A DNA stretch of 64,000 nt from Toxonevra muliebris (taxonomy: Eukaryota; Arthropoda; Insecta; Diptera; Pallopteridae): positions 72,482,400 through 72,546,399 of the forward strand of contig OY829328.1 in the NCBI GenBank assembly GCA_963691655.1, read 5' to 3'. Below the pieces are notes generated by a model that made no database searches, was not told the origin of the DNA, and saw only the letters and a program-made list of their open reading frames with translations. This document shows, piece after piece, positions 33,590 to 44,970 of this stretch (within the stretch, counting starts at the first letter, position 1; every line of letters begins with the position of its first letter). The translations under genes were made by a program, and so were the position numbers.

Positions 33590-35718
33590 ATGTGGAAAAA
33601 TCCATGGGCTGATATTGAAATTGGTAATGCATTCAATGATACTAAAGAATTAAAGAATTGTAGAAGATTTTATTGGTTTCACGCTGAATCTAAAAAGGAA
33701 ATGTTCAGTGAAATTAATTTGGAATTCAATATATAATTTATTTAGTTTATTAAATTTATTACAAGTATTATCAAAAATCTCCTAACATTTCTATTTCAGA
33801 AATATTATTTCTGGAAACTGAAAAAAGTTACAATTCAATCTTGACTTACAGATCTAGTTTCATATAAAGTGGATCGAAAAGAATTGTTATTAATTTCCGA
33901 GAACGCCTGTACCGGGAATGCTTGGTGCATATGGCAGCCCATTAAATTTCAGCCTACACGTACTCAACCTTTCTGGCCTGGTTTTTTTAAATTTTAAATT
34001 ACCTGTGGTTTCTCGTTTTCTGCCGAGGTGATGCCATGTAAAAAAGTTGTTACTTTCCACTTATGATTTTCTTGATTTTTCTCAATTTCTCAAATCTAGA
34101 AGTAGCGTAAAAATTTGAATCATTGTTGACATAGAAAAATACAGAACCAAAATTTTCCCAATCAAATTAATTAAAATAAAATTGTTTTTTAGTTAAAGAT
34201 GAAGAGTTGCGTAATCTTTTGATCGATGGGAAAACTAAGCAGATCTATGATTTGCCAGCAGAACCAGATTTTTATTTATTATTACTCAAGGATCGTATAA
34301 CAAATGGTGACAGTCTTTCAATTATATATCTACAAGACTTATTGGAGATTTTTAACACTATAAATGGGCAAGTTTTTGAATTACTTAATAATGTTGGTAA
34401 GTCAGAGTGGTAGCAAAAAAAATACTTAAAAAAAAATTATAATATTAAGTATATGTTTTTTATATTTATTGTTCTTACGCATATAGGTATCAATACTGCT
34501 TATGTAAAGCCATACTCCAGCAAAGGGTTTTTGGTGAAAAAATGTAAAATGATTCCAATTAAATGGGTGACGAGCCGCATAGCAGCAGGCTCGTTTTTGA
34601 GACGCAATCCAAGCGTGCAAGAGGGTCAAAGGTATGTAAAATATAGTACCTATGTATAGGATATCTTACTTAATTGAATCATTTCAGATTTTCACCACTC
34701 AAACAGGAGACATTGAACAAAAATGATTGCAGCTCCAATCCTCAATTGTCTGATAGTGAAATTATCTCTGCCAAATTTACCCTGAATGATTTTTTAATAG
34801 GTATGAAGGCACCATTTTCCCTAAATTCGAATTTCGGAATTTTTTTATATATTAAAAAAGAAAGAATATATCTAATTGAATAAAAAATGAACATTTTCAG
34901 GAAAAAACGAAATCGAAATAATGAAGCGTATTAGTTTGTTAGTCTTCGAAATTCTGGAAAAAGCATTGGCTACGAGAAACATTACATTAGTTGATATGAA
35001 CGTTGAATTCGGTATTGATGAAAAGGGTACAATATGGATTCTAACACTTAAGCTTTGTATTTGTACTTATTAAAAATTTCGTTCTGTTTTAGGTAATATA
35101 TTACTCGCTGACATGATCGATCCAGATTCATGGCGCATGTGGCCATCTTGTGATAAAAGTTTAATGATCGATAGAGAAGTCTATGGGAATTTAACCAATA
35201 TCGGCAATTCCATATTAAATCAAGTAAAAAACAATTTCATGTGGCTTAGTGATCAGCTGAACTATGCAATCCCACAAAAAAAACATTTAGTGGTAATTTT
35301 AATGAGTAGCTGTTCCGACAGAGTACATTGCGAGAAAATTTCTACAGAATGCAAAAAATTAGGACTCAATACGGAATTACCTATCACATCTGAGTTTAAT
35401 GAACCTGAAGATATACTAAGGATAATGCGTGAATATGAAAAGGGTATACCGGATTTAGTGTTCATAGTAGATGATAGCCACTCGAACGGTCTGCGAAAAC
35501 TACCGTTTAAAAGAATCTTCACTCCAGTTATTAATTGTCCTCCTGCGAAACAATATACAATTGACGCGTGGTCAGGTTTACCTTGTCCCACTGTTTTATT
35601 ACCTGAACCAGCTGCTTTGCATGCCGCACAAATACTTGGGCTAAATAATTATATAATATGGTCAAAATTTCGTTGCAAACAATTGAATTACTTTATTCAA
35701 AAAACTCCTAGAAGTTAG
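33590..35718 (+). CDS. Paics: Paics-like gene 2
   Basis: Diverged paralogue of PAICS (SAICAR synthetase plus AIR carboxylase). Exons: 33590-33623, 34193-34396, 34487-34631, 34688-34800, 34901-35026, 35093-35718. The sum is 1248 nt, 415 residues, close to human PAICS (about 425). Exon 1 is tiny (MWKNPWADIEI) and is joined by a phase-1 GT-AG intron; its start is shared with gene 1 (MWEKPW). The SAICAR half keeps [35 protein letters not shown] and LADMIDPDSWRMWP, but the catalytic-loop block seen in gene 1 as DDANNDPQW is altered (NDCSSNPQL). In the carboxylase half GSxSD reads SSCSD, the SAHxGP block reads SEFNEPED, and [26 protein letters not shown] and LNNYIIWSK are kept. Transcript end is likely near ATTAAA at 35738. 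Whether it still acts in purine synthesis cannot be told from the sequence. Confidence 0.88.
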
Positions 35719-35739
35719 GTAGAATATTTGGAATTATAT

Positions 35740-36050
35740 TAAAAACAGGAAAATTATCATCTACTATTTATTATGGCATAAAAGCCTATTGTGGGCCTAG
35801 GCTGAGCTCACTTGAATCGTTAATACAGCATTTGTTTTTTTGTTTTTGTTTTTTCTTTTTTTAATGAATCCTAAAAATCTCCAATATAATTATTTTTAAT
35901 TTTATAATATTTTTAAAGTGAAATTAAACATAATAAATATAAAGTATGATCATATAAATCTATGAAATTTAACTTTTTTGAGTGTTATTTTTTGAAAATA
36001 CTAAGATACTACAGACCACAATACATATTTCATTTACATTGTTAAATGTA
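35740..36050. other. 3' flank of Paics-like gene 2
   Basis: The 3' UTR and flank resemble the region after gene 1 (TTATCATCTRCTATTTATTATG and GGGCC...GGCT in both). The duplicated unit therefore extends past the stop codon by at least about 100 bases. Confidence 0.5.
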
Positions 36051-37185
36051 CAGGGTGACAATTGTAAAGTGACGCAAGTTTAATACTCTGCAGCAAGCTT
36101 TGCCATTTACCGTTACTTTAATTTAAAAAGCAAATTCATTCATCATTGGCTTTGCTTTTAATTTCATTTGAATTTTTGATATTACATTTTGAAATTTCCA
36201 TAAAAATGGACAAGGAAAATATTCGTCGTGAAATTATGAAATTTCATTTGGCAAATTATAGTAGCCGTCAAATTGCAAAGGCTTTGAATTTGTCAAGTCG
36301 TACGGTAGACCGAGCTATTATTCGATATAATGAAACTGGAGGTTTTGGAGATAGAGACCGGGGAAAATTTTCAACAGTTGCCACTACTGGTTTAACAGAA
36401 AAAATTCGTAAACGAATCAAGCGAAATCCAAGGCGCTCAATGAGAAAAATCGCTATGGAAGTGGGAGTAAACCGTGAAACAGTGCGAATCATTGCAAAAT
36501 CAAAGCTTAATCTTAAGCCGTACAAGCTCCGAAAAGCTCAAGATCTGACACAAAAAAAGAAAGATTTGCGACTGCAAAGATGCAAGGCGTTGCTACGCTC
36601 TTCCGTGTTAAAAAATGTTGAAAATATCTTGTTTACAGATGAAAAAATTTTCACGGTTGAACAACATTTCAATGTTGTTGTTTATCGGAGCATTTTAAAT
36701 GAACATGTTCTTCCCTGGGCCCAAGATACATTTGGAAATGAAAACTGGACTTTCCAGCAAGATTCTGCACCTTCCCACATGGCAAAATTAACGCAAACAT
36801 GGATAAAAGACAATTTTTCTGGATTCATAACATCTCAAGAATGGCCACCATACTCCTCAGACTTGAATCCAATGGACTACTCTATTTGGAGTATTTTAGA
36901 GAGTAAGGCTTGTGCATCTCAACACCACAGTCTGGAGTCGCTGACAAATTCATTAGAGAAAGCTTGGACTGAAATTGATCAGGAAGTCCTGCGGCGAACA
37001 GTCCTACGATTTCCGGATCGATTGAAGGCATGTGTGCAGGCTAAAGGAGGTTATATTGAATGAGGTGGGGTTCAAATGAATGCTTATATATTCAGCAATG
37101 TTAACACTTAATTGTACTTAATGGAAGTACGTCCTTTTGAAAATAACTGCTGAAATGTGTGCGTCACTTTACGATTGTCACCCTG
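36051..37185 (+). mobile_element. DD37D (maT-type) mariner element, internally deleted
   Basis: The terminal repeats are CAGGGTGACAATTGTAAAGT (36051 onward) and, read in reverse, CAGGGTGACAATCGTAAAGT (to 37185). They match at 24 of 25 bases, with TA at 36049-36050 and 37186-37187 as the target duplication. Total length is 1135 bp, shorter than the roughly 1.3 kb usual for such elements. The near-identity of the ends and the single open frame suggest a recent insertion. Confidence 0.93.
36206..37063 (+). pseudogene. DD37D transposase with in-frame internal deletion
   Basis: The ATG at 36206 (MDKENIRREIMKF) is the likely start; the frame continues upstream to 36146, but that lies between the TIR and the gene. 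The order is two helix-turn-helix units (SSRQIAKALNLSSRTVDRAI and RRSMRKIAMEVGVNRETVR), a first catalytic block FTDEKIFTVEQ, then a jump from HFN straight to VVVYRSILNEHVLPWA. The part that normally lies between, about 55-60 residues, is missing. After that come FQQDSAPSH (second Asp) and SSDLNPMDYSIW (third Asp). From the second to the third Asp there are 37 residues, hence DD37D, as in maT elements. The frame is otherwise free of stops over 285 residues. The deleted part belongs to the RNase H-like core, so the protein should not be active. Confidence 0.9.
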
Positions 37186-37373
37186 TAGAGTGTATTATCC
37201 CAGCAAGCAAAACAGTATCGAAACGATATTGTTTCGGTGATAATATTTAGCGTTCATATATGCTTTTAGCAAAAAAGCATGATCCCCTTCGATAAGAAAA
37301 ACGATACAGATGGCGTTCGTATCAAATGTTTTGAGAGTATTTTGTACATATTTATTATAGTATACGTTAATTC

Positions 37374-37880
37374 ACTCTTCAATGCCTGTCCAGTGATACC
37401 CATGTGATGTCAGGCATATATGTGCAAGTGCTCCAGATGACCCCCAGATTTCTCCACCCAACTGCACCCAACACACCAATTTTCAAAAAATAATTAAAAA
37501 TAATCCGGTGTTTCTGTTAGATATTTTGAAAGTGTAGGATTGATTTACTCTTCAATACCTGTCCAGCGATACCCATGTGATGTCTGGCATATATGTACAA
37601 GTGCTCCATATGACCTCCAGGATCCTCCACCCAATTGCACCCAACACACCAACTTTCAAAACATAATTAAAAATAATCCGGTGATTCTGTTAGATGTTTT
37701 GAAAATGCAGGATTGATCTACTCTTCAGTACCTGTCTAATGATATCTGACACATATGTACAAGTGCTCCATATGAACACCAGATTCCTCCAATTCGCTTT
37801 ACAAAATAATGTTTTTCAGAAATTAATTAAAAATAATCTCAAATAAATATGTGATTTTTGTGTATGAAGGGTTAAACAAC
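37374..37880. repeat. Tandem array, unit about 173 bp, three copies
   Basis: ACTCTTCAATGCCTGTCCAG starts at 37374, with relatives at 37547 and 37720. The spacing is 173 bases each time. Shared landmarks are GATACCCATGTGATGT, CATATATGTRCAAGTGCTCC, CACCCAACACACCAA and AATAATCCGGTG. The third copy is diverged, and a fourth partial start (CAATTCAATACCTATCGAATGG) is near 37876. Noncoding. Confidence 0.85.
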
Positions 37881-39963
37881 AATTCAATACCTATCGAATG
37901 GTATTTCTCGTGATAGTACATTCTCATAGCCAGTTCTCCAAATGGTCATCAGTATCCAAAAGAATAACGTATTTACTGCTTAACATTACATTTTTGGTTA
38001 ACATTTTTCTGTTAAGTTTACATAGGAATTTTTACATTTTGCGATTTGTGTTTTTGCTGAAATAGCCAGGCGTGGCTACTTCACACCGTTTTCTACAGAA
38101 TGCATCTCTAAAGTGTGCCTCTTACTTGTCAAAAATTCAAAATGGCTACTTTTTGGGTATATATCTGGAACCATTTTCGGTTCAATACTGAAATTTCGCA
38201 CAAGGAAGTTGATTGGCAATGTCATACTACAGGAAAAATGTGCGAGGAATTATAAAAGGGGGTGTGGCACCTCCCATATTATCTGAATATTCATTATAGA
38301 ATTTCCTAGAAGCAATTTGAAGTTCGATATTGAAATTTAGAATAGAAGTGCAGTAGAGGCTCACAAATTCGAATTGTCCAGAAATTAAAACCTGAAAAAT
38401 TGAAAGCATTACATAAACTAAAATTAGAACTTTCAGTTCTAATTTGCGAGCGAATTTTTTTTTTAGGTTTTGTACAAATTCGTAAGCCCCCATTATTGTT
38501 CGTACTTTACTTCAACAAAAAAAAAGAAAAGAAAAGGGTATTTACCAGAATGCGTATATGACTAATCTTTTTACCCTCCGTAACGATATCATTGTAAAAA
38601 GTTTGACTAAACCTAAAAAACAAACAAACATTACTGAATATTTTAAACAATAATGCTTAACAAAGTTTAATTACAACTGCAAAATAAAGTTTTTATGCGC
38701 AGTTTCAATTGTTAGATCACTTTTTATAGGAACAAAAAAAGTCCAGAAATTATAACTTTTCGCAAATTCGAGCTACCTGAAAAACTAAGTGGTTCTAATT
38801 TGTGAGCTTCTACTTAATTATTGGCCCATGGCATTCTGTTCTAATAAAATCATAAATAATATCTAACTCTGAATATGAATAAGAAAAAACAGCAGACAGA
38901 AATGAAAAGCATATGAATGAGGAATAACAGCAGAAAAAAAGATGTACTTTATATGGGAGAATGCGCCATCTGTATGTCAAATGCGAAATCTGACATGCAG
39001 ATGGCGTTATTTCCCGCTATTTTTAAAATCGAACAAACCTTTATATGTAATTTTGTTTGATTTTTGCATTTTAGTTTAGTTTTGCTGATATTTGTGCATT
39101 TTCTTGATATAAAAATTTATAAATTTACGAATTTATACGAATGTTTAATAAAAGTGTGTAATAATGAGACTGAAAAAAGGAGAATGTGACCACTATTGAG
39201 TAAAAGGATTAGAAATACCAATTAGATTGATATCAGAGGTTGCTGTTGTTGTAATTTTCGTATTACCTAAACTTTGCAAGGGCTGTTCAACGAAGCCCAG
39301 ATAGTTTTTTATATAATTTTTTTATATAAAAATTAATTTTTTTTAATAAATTTTAACACACACAAGTTTTACATTTTCGAAATCCGCAAAAAAAATTCGA
39401 AACTCTGACGAATCAGTTTTGTGTACATAAATCTGTGTGATGCTCTCAAAATGAGAATAAGAATATAAAGCAAACACGCAAAAATATGAAAGAGTTAAAA
39501 GAGAACGGTCGAGTATTGCAGCAACACCAGCGACCGTGGAATTTGCCTACCCCGCAAGCCTCTCACCATCGAACTCGAATTGCATGCAACTGATTGCACG
39601 AAGAATTGCAGCGTGGAAAAAGGGGCTTAGAGAGATTTCTGGGGCATATCGTTTGCAGTGAAAAATACAAAAATGCGTTAATGAATTGCGATTCGAATTG
39701 ATTGGCCACAACAACACTACACCGCCATCTAGCGTAGGTTTTAAAACAAAACATTAAAAAGAGATTTAAAAAATTTTAAAATAGCAATCTTTAATTTTTT
39801 TTTTAATGAAAAATTAAAATAAAAGAAAAAAATTATATATGAGTAATTCACAATGTAAAATTTGCATAAGAAAATTGAATGCGAAACACTTAACCTAGAC
39901 CCTCAAAGGACTTTTGTACCTTTATAAATAGTAGTAAATAGTTTACGATAATTTTCTTCTAAT
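37881..39963. other. Intergenic between convergent Paics-like genes 2 and 3
   Basis: No gene seen. A perfect-looking short hairpin lies at about 38961-39010 (GCGCCATCTG-TATGTCA against TGACATG-CAGATGGCG). The 63-codon minus-strand frame at 39563-39754 and the 88-codon frame at 38227-38493 have no domain; the former may be transposon-derived. Confidence 0.45.
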
Positions 39964-42015
39964 CTATTCTAAATTTCCACTGTCACATAATTTGAGATAA
40001 TTATAATAGGTCAATTGTTTACAACGCAATCTTGACCATATCATAAAATTGCTTAGTCCAAGTATTTGTGCGGCATGCAAAGCAGCTGAAACAGGCAATA
40101 AAATTGTAGGACAAGTAAAACCCGACCACACATCAATTTTATATTGTTGTACCGGAGGGCAATTGATAACCGGAGAGACTATGCTTCCAGTCGGTACTTT
40201 TCCTAGACAATTCAAGCGGCTAGCAACAACTATAAACACTAAATCAGATACAGCAATTTCATATTCATGCATTATGCTTAGTATATCTTCAGGTCTATCA
40301 AACTCAGATATAACACATATTTCCGTTTTGAGCCCTAATTTCTCGCATTCTGTAGAAATTTTCGAGCAATGTATTGCATCCGAACCGTTGCCCATTAAAA
40401 TTACCACTAAGTGATTTTTATCATGAACGAGACAGTTCAGCTGGTTTGTGATCCAACAGCAATTGCGTTTTAATTGATCTAAAACGGTATCGTCCATATG
40501 GGTTAAATTGCCGTAGTCTTCTTTATCGATCATATAACGTTCATCGGATAAGGGCCAGATGCGCCATGTATCGGAATCGATCATATCGGCGAGTAATACG
40601 TCACCTAAAAGGAAATGGATATTTTTATAAATTAAAATACATAAAATTTATATTCAATAGTAAATTTTACCCCCATCTTCAACACCAAATTCAACTTTCA
40701 TATCAACCAACGTAATGTTCCTCGTAGCCAATGCTTGTTCCAGAATTTCGAAGATTAAAGAAGACGTGCTTCTCAGTATTTCGACTTCATTTTTTCCTTA
40801 AAAACATTCAAGGAAATAGTTTTTTTTTTTTTATTAAATATTTAAAAAAATATAGGAATTGAAATTTAGAAAAAGTTCACCTTCATACCTATATGAAATG
40901 AATTCACAGTAAATTTTGCTGAAATAATATCATTATCAGAAATCTGAATATCGTGGTTGGAATCATCTTTAAAGAATGCCTCCTGTATGAGTGTGGAGAA
41001 TCTAAAATGGTTTAATATTTAATATTTTAAACATGGGTACTATGCTCTACATACCTTTGACCCTCTGACACGTCCGGGTTACGTCTCAAAAAAGAACCAG
41101 CTGCTATGCGTCTCGTCACCCATTCAATGGGTATCATTTGACAGTTCAGCGCAAGGAACGCTTTGCGGGTGACTGATTTTACATAGGCAGTATGGATACC
41201 TATATTCGTACAAAAAAAAAAGAAATACAAGTAATATTATAGTTTAGTGTTTTACAATCACACACCACTTACCAACAGCACTGAGTAATCTAAAAACTTG
41301 CATAGTTATAGTGTTAAAATTCTCCACTATTTCTTGTAGAAGTTGAGCTCGATTTTCACTGTCATCAGCTGTAATATGATCCTTGCTTAGTAATAAACAA
41401 AAACCAGGATATGCTAGCAATTCAAAGACCTGCTTAGATTTTCCATTGATCAAAAGATTACCCACTTCATGATCTCCAACTAAAAAATAATGTAATTTTA
41501 ATTAATCTAATTGTATTCGGTTGTGGAAGATGAACCTTTAAGAGTAAAAAATTCCCTAAGAAAATTCGTTGAAATGCGGCATAAAACGGCTTACTTAGAC
41601 CTCAGAGTTTAAGGTGGGCTAGACTAAACCAAAGCACTCAGACCATTATACTATACCCAATATGGAGCCAGTAGAAGAGAGTAGAAAGACAGGAAAGATA
41701 TGTGAGGAGATAAAAGGGAACCTTAGTTCCTACACCTTACTGAAGACTAAAAACTACGGAAGGAAGTCCATATCTTTTTAGGCTAACATTTTAATAGAAG
41801 GTATCATACGCAATAGGCGTTCTCGAAACTATTCAGTTCTCCTTAATAAACTTATGTACATTGGTACTTGAAACTTGATCTTTGGACCAAGTTTCAAGCC
41901 TGCTATTCTATTCCAAGAATATGTGTAATGAATACTTACCTTTCATAGTAATACTTCCATCACACGAACGACTAGTACTAGTATCGGATATATTATATCC
42001 ATCACAATAAAACAT
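39964..42015 (-). CDS. Paics: Paics-like gene 3
   Basis: Diverged PAICS paralogue on the minus strand, convergent with gene 2. Exons in transcript order: 42015-41940, 41479-41273, 41199-41055, 41001-40889, 40796-40671, 40604-39964. All have GT-AG borders and sum to 1308 nt, 435 residues. Exon 1 encodes 25 residues beginning MFYCDGYNISDTSTSR, which resemble one unit of the repeat exon of gene 1. The SAICAR half has NGKSKQVFE instead of the usual GKTK motif, and keeps MIPIEW, RRIAAGSFLRRNP and VDMKVEFG. The carboxylase half is the best preserved of the three: VVILMGNGSDAIHC keeps the G-x-x-S-D pattern, but SAHxGP reads SEFDRPED, so the conserved His is lost, and AGRSNG reads ASRLNC. Exons 3, 4 and 5 are exactly as long as in genes 1 and 2, so all come from one intron-containing ancestor. 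Confidence 0.9.
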
Positions 42016-42190
42016 TTTTAATTATTTCTTTTCTAATTTTTATTTTCGCTAATATTTTCGAAGATATTTATTTTTCCTTTCTGGTTAACAGTTCTAAATA
42101 ATATCGCCGTCTTTATATACTTTATACAATTTTTGTTGACAGTTCCAAATGCATATAGGTATACATAAAAACCAGTGTTGCTAAATTTTG
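42016..42190 (-). promoter_or_regulatory. Proximal promoter and 5' UTR of Paics-like gene 3
   Basis: Read on the minus strand: AGCAACACTGGTTTTTATGTA, GGAACTGTCAACA, AAAGTATATAAAGACGG (TATA at about 42118-42111), ATTATTTAGAACTGTTAACC and AGAAAGGAAAAA. This is the same series as before genes 1 and 2. The 5' UTR is somewhat longer here (about 100 bases from TATA to ATG). Confidence 0.65.
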
Positions 42191-42985
42191 GTACACAAAA
42201 ACAGTTCAACTGAAAAAAACTTAGAAAGCAAAAAAAAAAAAAATAGAAACCGAGGGCAAAACTTCAGGAAACATTTTTATGTGCACATTACTTGAATCTA
42301 GAAATTCCTGCTGTTACTACCACCACTGTTAATTATTTGCAAAAACCCTGCTAGAACTTTTCGCATCCATTCGTTTTGTGCGTACGAACTTATAGTTTTT
42401 CTTGACCAATTTTTACTCTTGGAGGGTTGTCATTGCCTGACAAGAGGTTATCCTCCTGCCCAGCATATTCCACTGACTCCTACAGTTATTTTTTTTAAAG
42501 TTACCAATCTTTCTTTTGTTTTTTAAATTATCATTTTAGCACACTTTATTTCATGAATACATAAAATAAAAATTCTTCTTTTAAATAAATGTTATTTTTC
42601 TATATTTCATAATTATATCAATATGTCTATTTAATTAGAATTCAAAGCTTGTAAGTTCCAAAGTTAAAATTGTTTTTTATGCTTAGAAGTTGGTTGAACC
42701 TCTTTTTCTTCCAGAAAGTCTGTTTGGCATAATCTTCACTTACTTTTATTGAGGTCCTTCTAAATTTTAGACCGACTTCAATTAACCGCTGTTCCTAGGT
42801 TAACCACGTTGTTGTTCTATCTGTTATTGGCGTAGACCTTTCCTACTTCAGATAAAGTTGGTCTCAGTATTGTTGATACCACCATGACAACGAGATTCGC
42901 GAGTAATGCTAATCCCAGTTTACTTTAGATACACGTGGTCTCAGATATTTCCTCTGTGCTGTAATTATACCAAATATTTTTTATC
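42191..42985. other. Intergenic, probably decayed LINE 5' part
   Basis: No gene. The last 200 bases may already be endonuclease-derived sequence of the following LINE, but no motif is safe. Confidence 0.4.
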
Positions 42986-44690
42986 TCAGATCATGACTTG
43001 ATTTTCTACACATTGAATATTGATCTCTCTCCCGTTGTTACAGAGCACACTTTCACTTTCCGTGACTACTAGTCCATAGACTATGTTTCACTATATAATA
43101 GATATATGTAATATAAATTGGTTCGACTACTGGTTCTATAACTCGGTTGATCAAAAATTAACATTCTTTCTAGAGGAGATTTCTAAACAATACGACAGTT
43201 GCTTGTCCTTGGTTTACGAATTCTATAAGGAAAAGAGATCCTACGGTGCAAAACCGGGAGGGTTATAAAAAAGCCAGGAATAAAGCTACCTCTGCTGTTA
43301 AGCTGTCGAACCTCTGGCCTATATTATCAACCACTCCCTTACTTGCTCTTGTTTTCCTGTAATTTGGAAAGTGGCTACAATTATCCTAGTAGGGACAGCT
43401 TTGACACCTGCTGATTTTCGTCTCCTTAGCATATTGTCCTCTCTCTCCAAAGTCTGTGCGTCTCTCATGGCTGAACAGATTTCTAGTCACATTAGTGCGT
43501 GTAGTCTTTTATATCCACTTCAGCCTGGTTTCCGCTCTGGGCACAGTTGTTCGACTGCTGTGGTAAAAATTCTGGATGATATTAGAATACCTTATGATAA
43601 GGGGCATCTGACTTTGCTGTGCCTCTTAGATTTTTCTAAGCCATATGAAATCGTTAGCCACTCTCTGCTATGCAGAAAGCTGAAACTATGCTTCCGTTTT
43701 TCAGATACTCCGATGCGTCTGTTGGAAAGTTATTTAGAGGGGAAATCTCAAAGGATAAAGGTTGGTAATGCATACTCTACGTACAAAACAGTATCTAGTA
43801 GTGTGCCACAAGGCTCTGTCCTTGGCCCGTTTCTATTTACTATGTTCCTTAATAATATTTTTGCTATCTGCAGTCATATCACCAGGCATGCTTATACTGA
43901 TGATCTCTAGACCTTTTGGTCATGTTGAGGATCTATTCTCGAGGCTAAATCAAGATCTATATACAATTGGCAAGTGTTTCAATGATAACATGCTTCAGTT
44001 GAACCTTTCGAAATCATTCGTTTTGCCTTTTATTCAAAACATCTTATCCTTTTAACGATTTTTCATCTATTTTTCTTTTCGGATCCAAGTTGGAATTTGT
44101 TAATGTGGTCAGAAACCTTGGGTTTATTATTAAATCATACCTTTCAAGTGAAGATCATACTTCGTGATGAATAAGGTATGCCTTAGAATGACTACTGCAT
44201 TTGTATCAGGTGAAACTAAAAGAAAATTTATATTGCTACTGCTGATCCCTAAATTAACTTATTGGGAAGATGTTTATAATAGGTTCGGCTCAAGGTCTTC
44301 ACACAAGCTTCTTAACAACGCTGCTCGTTACATTCATGGTTAGAAAAAAGTTAGAAAATATCTCTGCATACAATAGGAAAATTCTTTGTCTTGATCTATT
44401 TGGTTATCTGGATGCCAGAAATAGTATCTCTCTGCATAGGCTCATTTACAAGCAGAGTCCAAATTATTTGCATGAAAACCTTCAAGTTTTGTAAATCAAT
44501 TAGAAGCAAAATCCCAAGCCGTAATTTTAAAAATTCTAGTAGATTGTTTTTTGTTAGCTCTATTAGACTGTGGAATTCACTCCCACTGAACATTAAGATT
44601 GTCTCTAATATTATAAATTTTAAGCTTTTCAACGGTTTTAAGCTTGAACGATACCCAAAAGGAGAAGAGGAATATCCAGAAACTGGTTGA
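42986..44690 (+). pseudogene. LINE (non-LTR retrotransposon), broken endonuclease-reverse transcriptase
   Basis: From about 42989 the frame SDHDLIFYTLNIDLS resembles the end of a LINE endonuclease. At 43371-43910 an open frame carries reverse-transcriptase blocks: FRLLSILSSLSKVCASLMA, LQPGFRSGHSCSTA, TLLCLLDFSKPYEIVSHSLL, SSSVPQGSVLGPFLFTMFL and AYTDDL. The last is a catalytic block in place of the usual A/F-x-DD with Ala. After a frame shift come NNAARYIHG, ISLHRLIYKQSPNYLH and RLWNSLPLNIK, the usual C-terminus of CR1/Jockey-like LINEs. At least three frame breaks. No target duplication or 3' tail identified. Confidence 0.82.
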
Positions 44691-44970
44691 AATAATCGTT
44701 CTCTTAACTCTTAGATGAGGACAGTAATTTGAGAAAAAAATTGTTTTTGATCCTAGCTCAGGAACGGCTCAGCGAAAAGGTGCCATATGGCACTGCTAGG
44801 CATTACTGGGTTAAGCATTCTAGATAACGAAAATATTCAAATTAATTAATTCTGACTTCGATTTAAATGCCAACCAATGCCATTTTGGAATTGACGTCTC
44901 TGTTGTGTTTTACTCTATCGTTTATTTTGTTACAATTGAAGCTTTACCGTCGAAACTATTGTGACTTTTA

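Noticed and set aside
33590..33740. Read-through of exon 1 of Paics-like gene 2 as a separate 48-codon protein
   Set aside because: The GT donor at 33624 gives the right phase to exon 2, as in the two other copies; the read-through has no similarity to anything.
37374..37880. Direct repeats considered as a CRISPR array
   Set aside because: The whole 173-bp unit is repeated, with no constant repeat and unique spacer pattern, and the genome is eukaryotic.
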